Assembly (NCBI RefSeq): GCF_001434695.1
Contig: NZ_AZDI01000009.1
Coordinates: 1-64,000 of the forward strand
Direction of reading: 5' to 3'
Source: Dellaglioa algida DSM 15638
GTDB taxonomy: Bacteria > Bacillota > Bacilli > Lactobacillales > Lactobacillaceae
DNA length: 64,000 bases
A program made the translations under genes and the position numbers. Under the pieces are notes generated by a model. It saw nothing but the letters and a program-made list of their open reading frames with translations. It was not told where the DNA came from and did no database searches. Numbering within the stretch: position 1 is the stretch's first letter; each line of letters starts with the position of its first letter. Positions 1 through 6,719 of the stretch are shown here, one piece after another.

Positions 1-22
1 GGTTCGAATCCTGTTTTCCCGA
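1..22 (+). tRNA. 3' end of a tRNA, probably tRNA-Pro (partial)
   Basis: The window opens inside a tRNA: a T-arm with its TTCGAAT loop followed by the acceptor strand TTTTCCCGA. This end resembles the CTTCCCGA end of Firmicutes tRNA-Pro, and Pro often precedes Met in this kind of array. The anticodon lies outside the window, so the identity is inferred. Confidence 0.6.
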
Positions 23-60
23 TTAATAAATTTACAATTTATTATATGTTTTTATTTTAT

Positions 61-134
61 GGCGGCGTAGCTCAGCTGGCTAGAGCGTCCGGTTCATACC
101 CGGGAGGTCAGGGGTTCGATCCCCTTCACCGCTA
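61..134 (+). tRNA. tRNA-Met (CAT), elongator
   Basis: A full cloverleaf with anticodon CAT in the loop TTCATAC and acceptor strand GGCGGCG. It closely resembles the elongator tRNA-Met of Bacillus. Positions 1:72 form G-U, as in that relative. Position 6:67 is C opposite A, a mismatch in the acceptor stem. CCA is not encoded. Confidence 0.93.
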
Positions 135-153
135 TTTTCTACGTAAGAAGCTT

Positions 154-227
154 GGACCTTTAGCTCAGTTGGTTAGAGCAGACGGCTCATAACCGCCCGG
201 TCGTAGGTTCGAGTCCTACAAGGTCCA
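154..227 (+). tRNA. tRNA-Ile2 (CAT, lysidine type)
   Basis: A cloverleaf with anticodon CAT at 188-190 and acceptor GGACCTT/AAGGTCC. The body matches the Firmicutes tRNA-Ile whose C34 is converted to lysidine by TilS, rather than an elongator Met. The anticodon stem has one A-C mismatch (28:42) where Bacillus has A-U. Confidence 0.88.
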
Positions 228-262
228 TTACTTGTAGCTGATTCAAGTAGACATTTTCATAT

Positions 263-352
263 GGAGGATTACCCAAGTCTGGCTGAAGGGAACGGTCTTG
301 AAAACCGTCAGGTGGGTCAAACCACGCAAGAGTTCGAATCTCTTATCCTCCT
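263..352 (+). tRNA. tRNA-Ser (TGA)
   Basis: A class II tRNA with a long variable arm, anticodon TGA in the loop CTTGAAA and a perfect acceptor stem GGAGGAT/ATCCTCC. It follows tRNA-Ile2 as in the usual Lactobacillales array. Confidence 0.95.
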
Positions 353-364
353 TTTTAATATTAT

Positions 365-438
<74 letters not shown>

Positions 439-440
439 TT

Positions 441-513
441 GGTCCTATGGTATAGGGGTTATTACGTCCGCCTGTCACGCGGAAGATCACCGGTTCAAAT
501 CCGGTTAGGACCG
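441..513 (+). tRNA. tRNA-Asp (GTC)
   Basis: A cloverleaf with anticodon GTC in the loop CTGTCAC, acceptor stem GGTCCTA/TAGGACC and discriminator G. It lies 2 bases after tRNA-fMet. Confidence 0.95.
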
Positions 514-519
514 TTTAAT

Positions 520-592
520 GGCTCAGTAGCTCAGTTGGTAGAGCAATGGATTGAAGCTCCATGTGTCGGCAGTTCGATTCTGTCCTGCGCCA
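520..592 (+). tRNA. tRNA-Phe (GAA)
   Basis: A cloverleaf with anticodon GAA and a Bacillus-like body. The acceptor strand GGCTCAG faces CTGCGCC, which leaves a U4-C69 mismatch where relatives have U-A. All other stem pairs are intact. Confidence 0.92.
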
Positions 593-601
593 TTTTATTT
601 T

Positions 602-682
602 GGAAGAGTAGCGAAGAGGCTAAACGCGGCGGACTGTAAATCCGCTCCTTCGGGTTCGGTGGTTCGAATCCACTCTCTTCCA
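602..682 (+). tRNA. tRNA-Tyr (GTA)
   Basis: A class II cloverleaf with anticodon GTA, a long variable arm and a perfect acceptor stem GGAAGAG/CTCTTCC. The discriminator is A. Confidence 0.95.
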
Positions 683-689
683 TTTTTAC

Positions 690-763
690 AGGGGTATAGT
701 TTAAAGGTAGAACTACGGTCTCCAAAACCGTCAGTGTGGGTTCAATTCCTACTACCCCTGCCA
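690..763 (+). tRNA. tRNA-Trp (CCA)
   Basis: A cloverleaf with anticodon CCA in the loop TCCAAAA, acceptor AGGGGTA/TACCCCT and discriminator G. Of the array, this gene carries a genomically encoded 3' CCA at 761-763. Confidence 0.94.
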
Positions 764-774
764 TTTTTTGTTTT

Positions 775-848
775 GGCGATATTGGCGAAGTGGTTAACGC
801 ACCGGATTGTGGCTCCGGCACGCGTGGGTTCGATTCCCACATGTCGCC
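775..848 (+). tRNA. tRNA-His (GTG)
   Basis: Anticodon GTG. The extra G at -1 (775) faces the discriminator C (848), the identity element for HisRS. The acceptor stem GCGATAT/ATGTCGC is fully paired, with one G-U. Confidence 0.95.
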
Positions 849-903
849 CTTTATTAGGGTTATATCAAGTAATAATTGATTTTATAAGTTATTACAATTA
901 TAT

Positions 904-974
<71 letters not shown>

Positions 975-986
975 TACACGAATTAT

Positions 987-1070
987 GCCGGTGTGGCGGA
1001 ATTGGCAGACGCGCTGGACTCAAAATCCAGTTCCAGCAATGGAGTATCGGTTCGACCCCGATCACCGGTA
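987..1070 (+). tRNA. tRNA-Leu (CAA), integration target
   Basis: A class II cloverleaf with anticodon CAA and acceptor GCCGGTG/CACCGGT. Its last 16 bases (1055-1070), covering part of the T-arm and the acceptor strand, belong to the 28-bp repeat that recurs at 7739-7766. The integrated element therefore rebuilt the 3' end of the gene and left the tRNA intact. Confidence 0.96.
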
Positions 1071-1082
1071 TACTTTAAAGCA
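1055..1082 (+). other. Left attachment site (att, tRNA side)
   Basis: This is a 28-bp segment identical to 7739-7766. It begins in the T-loop region of tRNA-Leu and extends 12 bases past the tRNA end. It is the left recombination core of the integrated element. Confidence 0.95.
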
Positions 1083-1118
1083 GTTTATCCCTTATGGGAT
1101 AGGCTGTTTTATTTTTTT
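1081..1118 (+). terminator. Element-borne terminator for the tRNA operon
   Basis: An 11-bp stem (1081-1091 with 1096-1106, two G-U pairs, loop TTAT) is followed by TTTTATTTTTTT. It acts on the + strand just after tRNA-Leu. It lies almost entirely in element DNA, so it replaces the native terminator at 7790-7816 that was pushed 6.7 kb away. Confidence 0.8.
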
Positions 1119-1134
1119 GTCCCGAAATTGTCCC
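1117..1134 (+). repeat. Candidate integrase arm sites, left end
   Basis: Two copies of TTGTCCC start at 1117 and 1128, an 11-bp period. The same pair with the same period sits at 7611-7628 near the other end. The integrase has an AP2-like N-terminus, the domain that binds arm-type direct repeats in Tn916-like integrases, so these are good arm-site candidates. Binding is inferred. Confidence 0.6.
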
Positions 1135-1143
1135 AATTTGGTA

Positions 1144-2253
1144 TTAAAACGATTTAAGTAAGTCCCTAACTTGGTCATTTTCTTTTTCCTCCAACTCTTG
1201 TAAGACATGTCCATATGTTGTAATAATACGTTGAGTATTTTTATGTCCCATATACTTTGCTAAAACACTTATATCAACTCCTTTAGCTAATAATACACTA
1301 CAATAAGTATGACGACAGCCAGTTGCTGTTATTAATGGGTATATACTTAAAGTTTCAAGATATTTCTTTAATGCTTTATTTAAACCATTGTTAGTAGGTA
1401 ACCCAGTGAGTTCATCGAAAAATATTAAATTATCTGTTATTTTCAATAATCCCATTAATTTTTGTTTCTCTTTTAGCGATATTAAAACATTTAGTACATC
1501 ATCGCTTATTGGAACTGTTCTTACTGAAGTGTCAGTCTTTGGAGGCACAAATGTATGACGAGCACTATCGATTCGTCTGTATGTGCTTATAAACTTATTT
1601 TCAAAATCTATCTCTTTCCAGGTTAGTGCTAAGACCTCTCCAACTCTAAAACCGGTCTTTAATTGAATATAAAAGAAATAGGGCATGATACTTTCAGGAT
1701 AGTTCATTTGTTGTTTTAAATAAGACAATATTTTTTGATAATCTGAAATACTTTCAATAAATTTTTCATTGGCTGGTTTTGGTTTCATTTTGGCATTTAA
1801 TTTAACTCCAAGTGTGAAATCATTCAAGGTAATAAAATCTTTCTTTGCTTGGATAATAGAATTTCGAATGGCACTGTTGAATCTCGATAGAGTATCAACA
1901 CCTACATGTTGTCCATACTCGTTCAAGATTTGTTGATACTCGCTATATCGTAACGAATAAGCCACTTTGGTTCCAAAATATTTTTTTATTTGAGTACCAA
2001 CTTTTTTATATTTATCTTTTGTACGGTCACTTTTATTAGATGGTAAAATTTCCAACTTAAACCAACGTTCCCAAATGTCGAACACAGTGGAAGATTTGTC
2101 GATTTTACTCCCACGCTTTAAACTAAATTCAATTTCAGTAGCAGCAATTTTTGCTTCCGATTTTGTTTTATAACCAGATTTACTAATATTAAATTCTCTA
2201 AGCCTATACTCCCATACTTTTCCACGACGTCTGAACGTTGCCAATTGCTTCAC
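1144..2253 (-). CDS. int: Tyrosine recombinase (integrase) of the element
   Basis: This 369-residue site-specific recombinase would integrate and excise the element at tRNA-Leu. The N-terminus (residues 6-50) has the AP2-like arm-binding look. Residues 55-150 fit a SAM-like core-binding domain and 165-360 the catalytic domain. Visible catalytic residues are Arg203 (GFRVGEV), Arg314-His315 (GCRHTY), His337 (MGHKN) and Tyr347 (TTYGHV). Box II has Thr311 where many family members have His. The gene ends 61 bases inside the left att copy, and its start overlaps the DUF3173 gene by 50 bases, so the two are probably co-expressed. Only distant homologues can be inferred without a search. Confidence 0.95.
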   Translation of the reverse strand: MKQLATFRRRGKVWEYRLREFNISKSGYKTKSEAKIAATEIEFSLKRGSKIDKSSTVFDIWERWFKLEILPSNKSDRTKDKYKKVGTQIKKYFGTKVAYSLRYSEYQQILNEYGQHVGVDTLSRFNSAIRNSIIQAKKDFITLNDFTLGVKLNAKMKPKPANEKFIESISDYQKILSYLKQQMNYPESIMPYFFYIQLKTGFRVGEVLALTWKEIDFENKFISTYRRIDSARHTFVPPKTDTSVRTVPISDDVLNVLISLKEKQKLMGLLKITDNLIFFDELTGLPTNNGLNKALKKYLETLSIYPLITATGCRHTYCSVLLAKGVDISVLAKYMGHKNTQRIITTYGHVLQELEEKENDQVRDLLKSF

Positions 2254-2440
2254 TCCCAGTCAAAGTAATTCCTAACATATGATTAACTGTATCTAATGGA
2301 ACCCGACTTAGTCGTTTGTTTGCATAAAACTTATAGCCTTCTGCAACAAGTTTCTGCTTACATTCTCTAATTATCCGACCAGCGACAGCAGGGGAGTAGC
2401 CAGTTTGTTCCATGATTTCTTCTTTCCCAATTGATAGCAT
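2204..2440 (-). CDS. DUF3173 protein, excisionase-like partner of Int
   Basis: This 78-residue protein matches the DUF3173 pattern: a helix-turn-helix-like stretch at residues 8-30 (IMEQTGYSPAVAGRIIRECK), then a YKFYANKRLSRVP segment and a short tail. DUF3173 genes sit directly upstream of tyrosine integrases in many Firmicutes ICEs and IMEs and are thought to assist recombination, possibly as directionality factors. Here the gene has a strong AGGAGG site and overlaps the integrase start by 50 bases, which suggests translational coupling. The specific excisionase role is inferred from position. Confidence 0.85.
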   Translation of the reverse strand: MLSIGKEEIMEQTGYSPAVAGRIIRECKQKLVAEGYKFYANKRLSRVPLDTVNHMLGITLTGSEAIGNVQTSWKSMGV

Positions 2441-2456
2441 AATTTTCCTCCTAGAA

Positions 2457-2741
2457 TTAATATTCGTTTCCTAAAATTGTTCCGGGTTCTCCCAAAATTC
2501 TTATCAACGTAACTCGCTGTTTCAGGCTCATGTCATCAAATGACTTAACTTGCCCCGTATTGAGTGCCCAAAAAAGTGTGCTTGTAATAGGACAATTCCC
2601 ACAAGTTCTCGGACCTATTACCTGATAGGTACCCATTTTAGGAGGGTAATCCCAACCATCTTGAAAAGCTTCTTCTTCATTATGATAAAAGCCTATCTTT
2701 CCGCAATTTTCACAAACGTATCGCAATTTAAATTTATCCAT
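2457..2741 (-). CDS. Small zinc-ribbon protein of the element
   Basis: This 94-residue protein has an N-terminal CENCG and, about 35 residues later, a CGNC pair. Together they form a four-cysteine zinc ribbon around residues 10-50, followed by a helical C-terminal part. Its ATG overlaps the stop of the Rep gene (TAATG), so it is translationally coupled to rep. Small zinc-ribbon proteins of this sort accompany Rep genes on Lactobacillales plasmids and integrative elements. No function can be assigned from sequence; DNA binding or a role with Rep is a guess. Confidence 0.75.
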   Translation of the reverse strand: MDKFKLRYVCENCGKIGFYHNEEEAFQDGWDYPPKMGTYQVIGPRTCGNCPITSTLFWALNTGQVKSFDDMSLKQRVTLIRILGEPGTILGNEY

Positions 2742-3538
2742 TAATTATGATCCTCGATTCTTATTTTTCGATATGTTACAGGATTATCTATCAAATGTCC
2801 ATCTCGATAAATTTTACTTACATACTCACTTTGATATAGACTAGCTGATTTATCAAATTCTAATTTATCTTTTAAATATACTTTAGAAATTTCTGGCTTC
2901 AGTAAATTTCTAGAATTCAAGTAAGCATTTTTTCCAAAACTTTCTAAAAGTTCTTGACCTATTCCTTTCTCAAAGTACTTAGTAACATATCTTCCTCGAT
3001 TTTCTTTTGAGTCAACATCTACTTTATTTATTCGAACAGCACCGTGTCCCCATAATGTTATTAGTTTCGCATGAGGAACGTATGGTACTTGAAATAGCAA
3101 GATATGAACATGCCAGGAACCTCTTTTCTGTCGCTCTAAAACGGCTAAATATTTTAGTTTGCTTTTCTTGGTATTGAAAATATTGTAATTAAATCTTTTA
3201 ATAAATGTTTTTAATAATGCTGTAAATTCATCTCTTTCTTGTATATTTTTTTTAGTTGTTAACGTTAAAAAAGAAGTCTTGTCATCAAAATTACAGTCAA
3301 CAATTCGCAATAATTTCCATTTTGCATCTAGCCTTGTCTTACCCATTCTTGCTAATCTTCTATTTTGTTCCTCACTAGTAAGTTCATCAAATGTTTTCCG
3401 TTTTGCTTTTTGTTGCTCTTTTTCAATAACGGTATCTGAGAGTTCAATAAATTTATCTTGAAAAAATATAGGTTTATCGTACTCCCAAATTTCAACGTAC
3501 GAATTTGTACGGACTATTTTTTGATTATATCCAGTCAT
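2741..3538 (-). CDS. rep: HUH replication initiator / relaxase-like protein
   Basis: This 265-residue single-strand nuclease has the three rolling-circle motifs. Motif I is TLTT near residue 92. Motif II is WHVHILLF with metal-binding His143 and His145. Motif III is RGRYVTKYFEKG, with candidate catalytic Tyr184 and Tyr188. The layout fits the ORF2/G2P-like Rep family, related to the PHA00330 group described as non-canonical relaxases in streptococcal IMEs. It would nick one strand at an origin, most likely in the structured region just upstream (3614-3709), to start rolling-circle replication or transfer. The Shine-Dalgarno (AAGGG) is weak, which suggests low expression. Whether it works in replication, transfer or both is not decided by sequence. 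Confidence 0.88.
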   Translation of the reverse strand: MTGYNQKIVRTNSYVEIWEYDKPIFFQDKFIELSDTVIEKEQQKAKRKTFDELTSEEQNRRLARMGKTRLDAKWKLLRIVDCNFDDKTSFLTLTTKKNIQERDEFTALLKTFIKRFNYNIFNTKKSKLKYLAVLERQKRGSWHVHILLFQVPYVPHAKLITLWGHGAVRINKVDVDSKENRGRYVTKYFEKGIGQELLESFGKNAYLNSRNLLKPEISKVYLKDKLEFDKSASLYQSEYVSKIYRDGHLIDNPVTYRKIRIEDHN

Positions 3539-3613
3539 AAAATCAACCCTTAAAAAAATTTTAGAATATTAGCAGACTTTCGCCAAAACTTTGTTTATAT
3601 AATAAATCAACTA

Positions 3614-3709
3614 GGGAAAATAAATTTTCCCGTAAATACTAGTAAAAAATCTTCTCTCAGACGTTCCACTAACCGCACCTCTGGCGCGGATTCTGAGAAA
3701 AGATTTTTT
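3614..3709. other. Candidate replication/transfer origin of the element
   Basis: The gene-free stretch upstream of rep holds a perfect 8-bp inverted repeat with a 2-base spacer (3614-3631) and then a long hairpin. The hairpin arms, 3644-3661 and 3692-3709, pair at 17 of 18 positions. Its 30-base loop is unusually GC-rich for this element and contains an inner CCGC/GCGG repeat (3673-3676 with 3686-3689). HUH nucleases nick in or beside such hairpin loops, and the rep gene lies immediately downstream. The structure is seen; the origin function is inferred. A simple terminator is the main alternative, since the minus-strand 3' arm ends in A-rich rather than U-only sequence. Confidence 0.55.
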
Positions 3710-3718
3710 AAGTATTAC

Positions 3719-4036
3719 TTAATTTTTTTTAATGGGCTTAATATCTGAGCAATTAAACCACAGGGTTCCGTTATATTGACCTACATTTAAATCGACAACC
3801 TCAACAGGCATAGTTTTATTATTAACCAGTTCATGCACCGAGACAGTAGGATTTAAATTATTAACTTTTACATCTATCAGTTCTAGGTAGAAGGGTGAGT
3901 TTTCATCTTGAATTGAAACGTTCAAACGATACGCTGCTAATTTTTGAGTTTCATGATCAACCGCTTCTGAATAGCCTCTGACGGCTATGAATGTCCGACC
4001 CAACAGGGTGGGATTTAAAAAATCATTTAATTTCAT
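3719..4036 (-). CDS. Unknown 105-aa element protein
   Basis: This is a 105-residue soluble protein rich in beta-prone segments (TFIAVRGYSEAV, YLELIDVKVNN, GTLWFNCSDIKPI). A good GGAG site precedes the ATG at 4036. The size, predicted beta content and place upstream of rep recall the DUF961-type small proteins that lie before the coupling-protein and relaxase genes in Tn916/ICEBs1-like elements. I cannot confirm that family from sequence alone. A single-strand-DNA-binding or transfer-accessory role would be a guess. Confidence 0.75.
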   Translation of the reverse strand: MKLNDFLNPTLLGRTFIAVRGYSEAVDHETQKLAAYRLNVSIQDENSPFYLELIDVKVNNLNPTVSVHELVNNKTMPVEVVDLNVGQYNGTLWFNCSDIKPIKKN

Positions 4037-4059
4037 GTGTATACATCTCCTATTTTAAA

Positions 4060-4194
4060 TTATTCTTCATTATTTACTATAAACATGTGTACTTCTTGTA
4101 ACGCATCAAAAAGAGCCTTATAGACGTTACTGTCCGTTTCATAACATGTCATGACTTGTCCATTTATTGTGATTTTCATCTTGATTTCTGACAA
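4060..4194 (-). CDS. 44-aa element protein with TTG start
   Basis: A short open frame encodes 44 residues beginning (TTG) SEIKMKITINGQV and ending VNNEE. A strong AAAAGGAGAA site lies 8 bases upstream of the TTG, whereas the internal ATG at 4179 has no site at a useful distance. The gene sits between the ATPase gene and the 105-aa gene on the same strand, so it belongs to the operon. No family is recognised. The beta-turn-helix look (KITINGQV, then YKALFDALQEV) could fit a small DNA- or protein-binding fold. Confidence 0.65.
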   Translation of the reverse strand: MSEIKMKITINGQVMTCYETDSNVYKALFDALQEVHMFIVNNEE

Positions 4195-4253
4195 ATTATT
4201 TTCTCCTTTTTCATCATTCAAAAGATAGTCACTAGCAAAAAACGCTTGTGAAT

Positions 4254-4307
4254 ATCAGACATTCTAATAGAATCAGAAAATTCACTGATTATATTAGAAT
4301 GTCTGAT
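4254..4307. repeat. 23-bp inverted repeat at the end of the ATPase gene
   Basis: The arms 4254-4276 and 4285-4307 pair at 22 of 23 positions around an 8-base loop. The hairpin covers the last codons and stop of the FtsK-like gene. There is no immediate U-run on the minus-strand side, so it is not a classic terminator. It may be an mRNA-stabilising hairpin or a transfer-origin element. Confidence 0.75.
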
Positions 4308-5686
4308 GAAATTGTTTGGTCTGGTTTAATGTTATTAATTACGTCTCGAAATTCTTGTTTTGTTTTCACGTCTACAAAGGGAACAACAGTTATTTCTGGT
4401 TCACTCTGACCACGACCCTCAGCATAAAATAGAGCTTCTCCTTTTTTCCCAGATAGGGTAGGAACGTCTTCCAATTCACACATGCTAAAAGCCATGCGTA
4501 ACCGGTCATTTCCGGGGTTCGACATATAGAGGACAGTAGTTACCTGAGAGCGGAGTTCACTCGGGATACTGGAAACACTGGGGTCCTGGGTGCTCAAAAT
4601 CAAGTGACAAGAGGCTTGGCGTCCCTTTTTTGCTACCAAACCAAGATTTTGAAGTATTTCTGCCCAGAGAGCTTTTCCCTCTTTACTGTTTCCGCATGAA
4701 TCACGAATGCTCGACAGTTCGTCTACAAATAAAAAAGATGGCGTTAAGCCTAAGTCGTATCCATCGGCATTAAGAGCAGGATTTTCCCCAATAAGGGTAA
4801 ACCTTTGTGTCATTGCTTCAACAAACTCACGTGATAGTTTTGCTAAATCTGTGGGAGTTTGTCCAACAGAAACATTTCCAGGCAATTCTTCTTTTACAAT
4901 ATTGCCTAATTCAAAGAGATCTGCACCTTTTCCGTCAACGATAGTTAGTAACGATTCCTTATCTGTACCGGAAAATTTACTAATAGCGTTATACAGGTAC
5001 CACTGTAATGCAACCGTTTTCCCTGAACCTGTACGACCGTAAAGTCCTAGCATAGAGCTCTGTTTTAAGGAGAAATTCTGAGTATTAGTAAGCCTAATTT
5101 GTTCAAGAGGTTGAGAAAAGAAGTTTTTTGTTAATGGATTCAATGTAGAAAATGTGAGTTGTTCTATCGGTATAGTATCGGCAAAAATGTACTCAACATA
5201 ACGCAATTGCTCATCAACATTTTGTAAATCAATTCCAATCGCTGATGCTAATTGTGATCCGATGTTGGAAGCTCTTTCTTGGTATTGATCTCCGTTGCGT
5301 TCGACGATGATTGATAAGCTACCATCGTCATGCTCCACATATCCCATTTGAATTTCGCTAACTAACACATTATCATCAACCTCAAACAATTTATTAGTAT
5401 AAATAAAATTCCGCAAAGTACCTTCATATATCCGCGGACTCTGTACTATATGTCGTAAAACGAGGGTAACCAAGACAAATACTGACATGATAACGAAGAG
5501 ATAGTTACCTAACGCGCTGTATAGACCCGCTAGAATTGCCAGCAGTACTACCCCTATAATTAAAATCCTAGCTGGTGTAATTGCCATATGAAACATTTTA
5601 TTCCGCTTATAAAATTTTTTTAAAGAAACTATATATACTTTTTCGAGCACGTTCTTATTTTGAAGGAATAGTAAAATTCTGCTCAT
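4289..5686 (-). CDS. FtsK/TcpA-like DNA-pumping ATPase
   Basis: This 465-residue membrane-anchored ATPase has two transmembrane segments at about residues 41-80. A Walker A (GRTGSGKT, 217-224) and a Walker B (FLFVDELSS, with Asp322-Glu323) follow, then an FtsK-type STQDPSVSSIP segment. It lacks the C-terminal gamma domain of chromosomal FtsK. In ICEs and IMEs such proteins (TcpA, ConQ, Orf21) act as coupling proteins. In actinomycete elements the related TraB pumps double-stranded DNA without a T4SS. Its ATG overlaps the stop of the upstream membrane-protein gene (TAATG), giving translational coupling. It is the likely transfer motor of the element. Confidence 0.92.
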   Translation of the reverse strand: MSRILLFLQNKNVLEKVYIVSLKKFYKRNKMFHMAITPARILIIGVVLLAILAGLYSALGNYLFVIMSVFVLVTLVLRHIVQSPRIYEGTLRNFIYTNKLFEVDDNVLVSEIQMGYVEHDDGSLSIIVERNGDQYQERASNIGSQLASAIGIDLQNVDEQLRYVEYIFADTIPIEQLTFSTLNPLTKNFFSQPLEQIRLTNTQNFSLKQSSMLGLYGRTGSGKTVALQWYLYNAISKFSGTDKESLLTIVDGKGADLFELGNIVKEELPGNVSVGQTPTDLAKLSREFVEAMTQRFTLIGENPALNADGYDLGLTPSFLFVDELSSIRDSCGNSKEGKALWAEILQNLGLVAKKGRQASCHLILSTQDPSVSSIPSELRSQVTTVLYMSNPGNDRLRMAFSMCELEDVPTLSGKKGEALFYAEGRGQSEPEITVVPFVDVKTKQEFRDVINNIKPDQTISSDILI

Positions 5687-5889
5687 TATTTTGCTCCTTT
5701 ATCTTTTTTGAAGATATAATATAAGAGCTCTGGTGTTTGGACGATTAAGATAATAATAACAAAAGCCAACAATGCTTTAATTGTATCTATTGGGAAAAAT
5801 CTAGTAAAGTGCACAGAAGCCTGGAAACCTGAAAGAACAGAAAAGATTAATAATAATACATAGGTACAAGTCTTATAAATTGAATTCAC
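5686..5889 (-). CDS. Small two-helix membrane protein
   Basis: A 67-residue protein with two hydrophobic helices (about residues 8-30 and 36-58) and a basic tail KKDKGAK. I place the start at the GTG at 5889, since GGAGG lies 8 bases upstream of it; a longer start at 5898 would overlap that site. The gene overlaps the preceding element gene and is coupled to the FtsK-like ATPase by TAATG. This suggests that it acts with the ATPase at the membrane, but no family is recognised. Confidence 0.7.
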   Translation of the reverse strand: MNSIYKTCTYVLLLIFSVLSGFQASVHFTRFFPIDTIKALLAFVIIILIVQTPELLYYIFKKDKGAK

Positions 5890-6253
5890 TGGTAGCACCT
5901 CCTTTCAAAGGAGAGTTAGTAGGAATAGCTATAAAGGAAGAAGGGTGGCAACGATATATGGGTTTATTAATCATATCTATCCACAATTCATGACTACCGG
6001 AGTGGTACCATTGATTGAGAATCAAAATATTCTCAGCTACCTTTTTCAAGGTGGCTTGTGAGATATTTGTTTTTTCTTCTGCTGGTAATAGTTGATTAAA
6101 TGAATTTTTTAAAAGCTCTTCTGAATCATTATCTAGTATGAAGTCTATGCTCTCTTGGGGGTTCAAATTTTGTATTCTGGTAAATACCTGTTGTGACAAA
6201 GGCAATACCATATGATGCATATCGAATAATTCCTTAAACGTAATTTTTTTCAT
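5873..6253 (-). CDS. Unknown 126-aa element protein
   Basis: A mostly helical 126-residue protein without obvious motifs. It carries a leucine- and glutamine-rich middle (VLPLSQQVFTRIQNL) and ends in a short polar tail, with no membrane segment. Its 3' end overlaps the next membrane-protein gene, and that gene's Shine-Dalgarno lies inside it. It therefore belongs to the rep/ATPase operon. I cannot assign a function; replication or transfer accessory is the contextual guess. Confidence 0.7.
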   Translation of the reverse strand: MKKITFKELFDMHHMVLPLSQQVFTRIQNLNPQESIDFILDNDSEELLKNSFNQLLPAEEKTNISQATLKKVAENILILNQWYHSGSHELWIDMINKPIYRCHPSSFIAIPTNSPLKGGATSEFNL

Positions 6254-6360
6254 TAATTATTAGATCTCCTTTTATAGTAATATGGGATATAAATATATTT
6301 TTCAAATTAGAGAATAAGGATCTCCTTTGTTTTTAATAGACATAGCCAAACTCCTCTCAA

Positions 6361-6543
6361 TTATTTTTCACCAATCGACGACACAACATCAAAATCAATT
6401 TTATTTATTGCTTCTTGAATATCAGAAACAATTTGAATACGGGATTCATCTGATAAGTCAGAAGCTAATAAAACTTTACTGATGACGTTATCATAAGCTT
6501 CAGTCAACTCAAAAAATTCAACATATGGTTTATTAGGGTTCAT
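6361..6543 (-). CDS. Unknown 60-aa first gene of element operon
   Basis: A 60-residue acidic helical protein (NPNKPYVEFFELTEAYD, later a SDESRIQIVSDIQEAINK helix). The start chosen is the ATG at 6543 because GAGAGGAG lies 6 bases upstream; the alternative start at 6558 would put that site within the coding sequence. It is the first gene after the strong minus-strand promoter at 6610-6638. No family is recognised. Confidence 0.7.
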   Translation of the reverse strand: MNPNKPYVEFFELTEAYDNVISKVLLASDLSDESRIQIVSDIQEAINKIDFDVVSSIGEK

Positions 6544-6586
6544 AATTTCTCCTCTCAATACTTATATTTAAGGTTCTGTTCTTTTG

Positions 6587-6651
6587 GTACAAATATTAGT
6601 ACAAAAATAAGTATATTCTTGTTTGAGATCTATGTCAACAAAATGTACTAA
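6587..6651 (-). promoter_or_regulatory. Element operon promoter with operator palindrome
   Basis: Read on the minus strand, TTGACA (6633-6638) and TATACT (6610-6615) are separated by exactly 17 bases, a consensus sigma-A promoter for the operon that starts at 6543. A 16-bp palindrome GTACTAATATTTGTAC (6587-6602, two symmetric mismatches) covers the expected start site. A further half-site GTACTAAT lies at 6645-6652, just upstream of -35. This is the layout of a repressed promoter. The repressor is not proven; the ribbon-helix-helix protein at 6720-7250 is the nearest candidate. Confidence 0.75.
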
Positions 6652-6681
6652 TTAAACTAAGAATTTTTGTAACCGAACGTA

Positions 6682-6716
6682 TAAAAAAACAGTACTAGAG
6701 TTAAACCTAGTACTGT
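6682..6716 (-). terminator. Terminator of the ribbon-helix-helix gene
   Basis: A 10-bp perfect stem ACAGTACTAG/CTAGTACTGT (6689-6698 with 6707-6716) is followed on the minus strand by a run of U. It ends transcription of the gene at 6720-7250 and insulates it from the next operon. Confidence 0.85.
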
Positions 6717-6719
6717 AGT

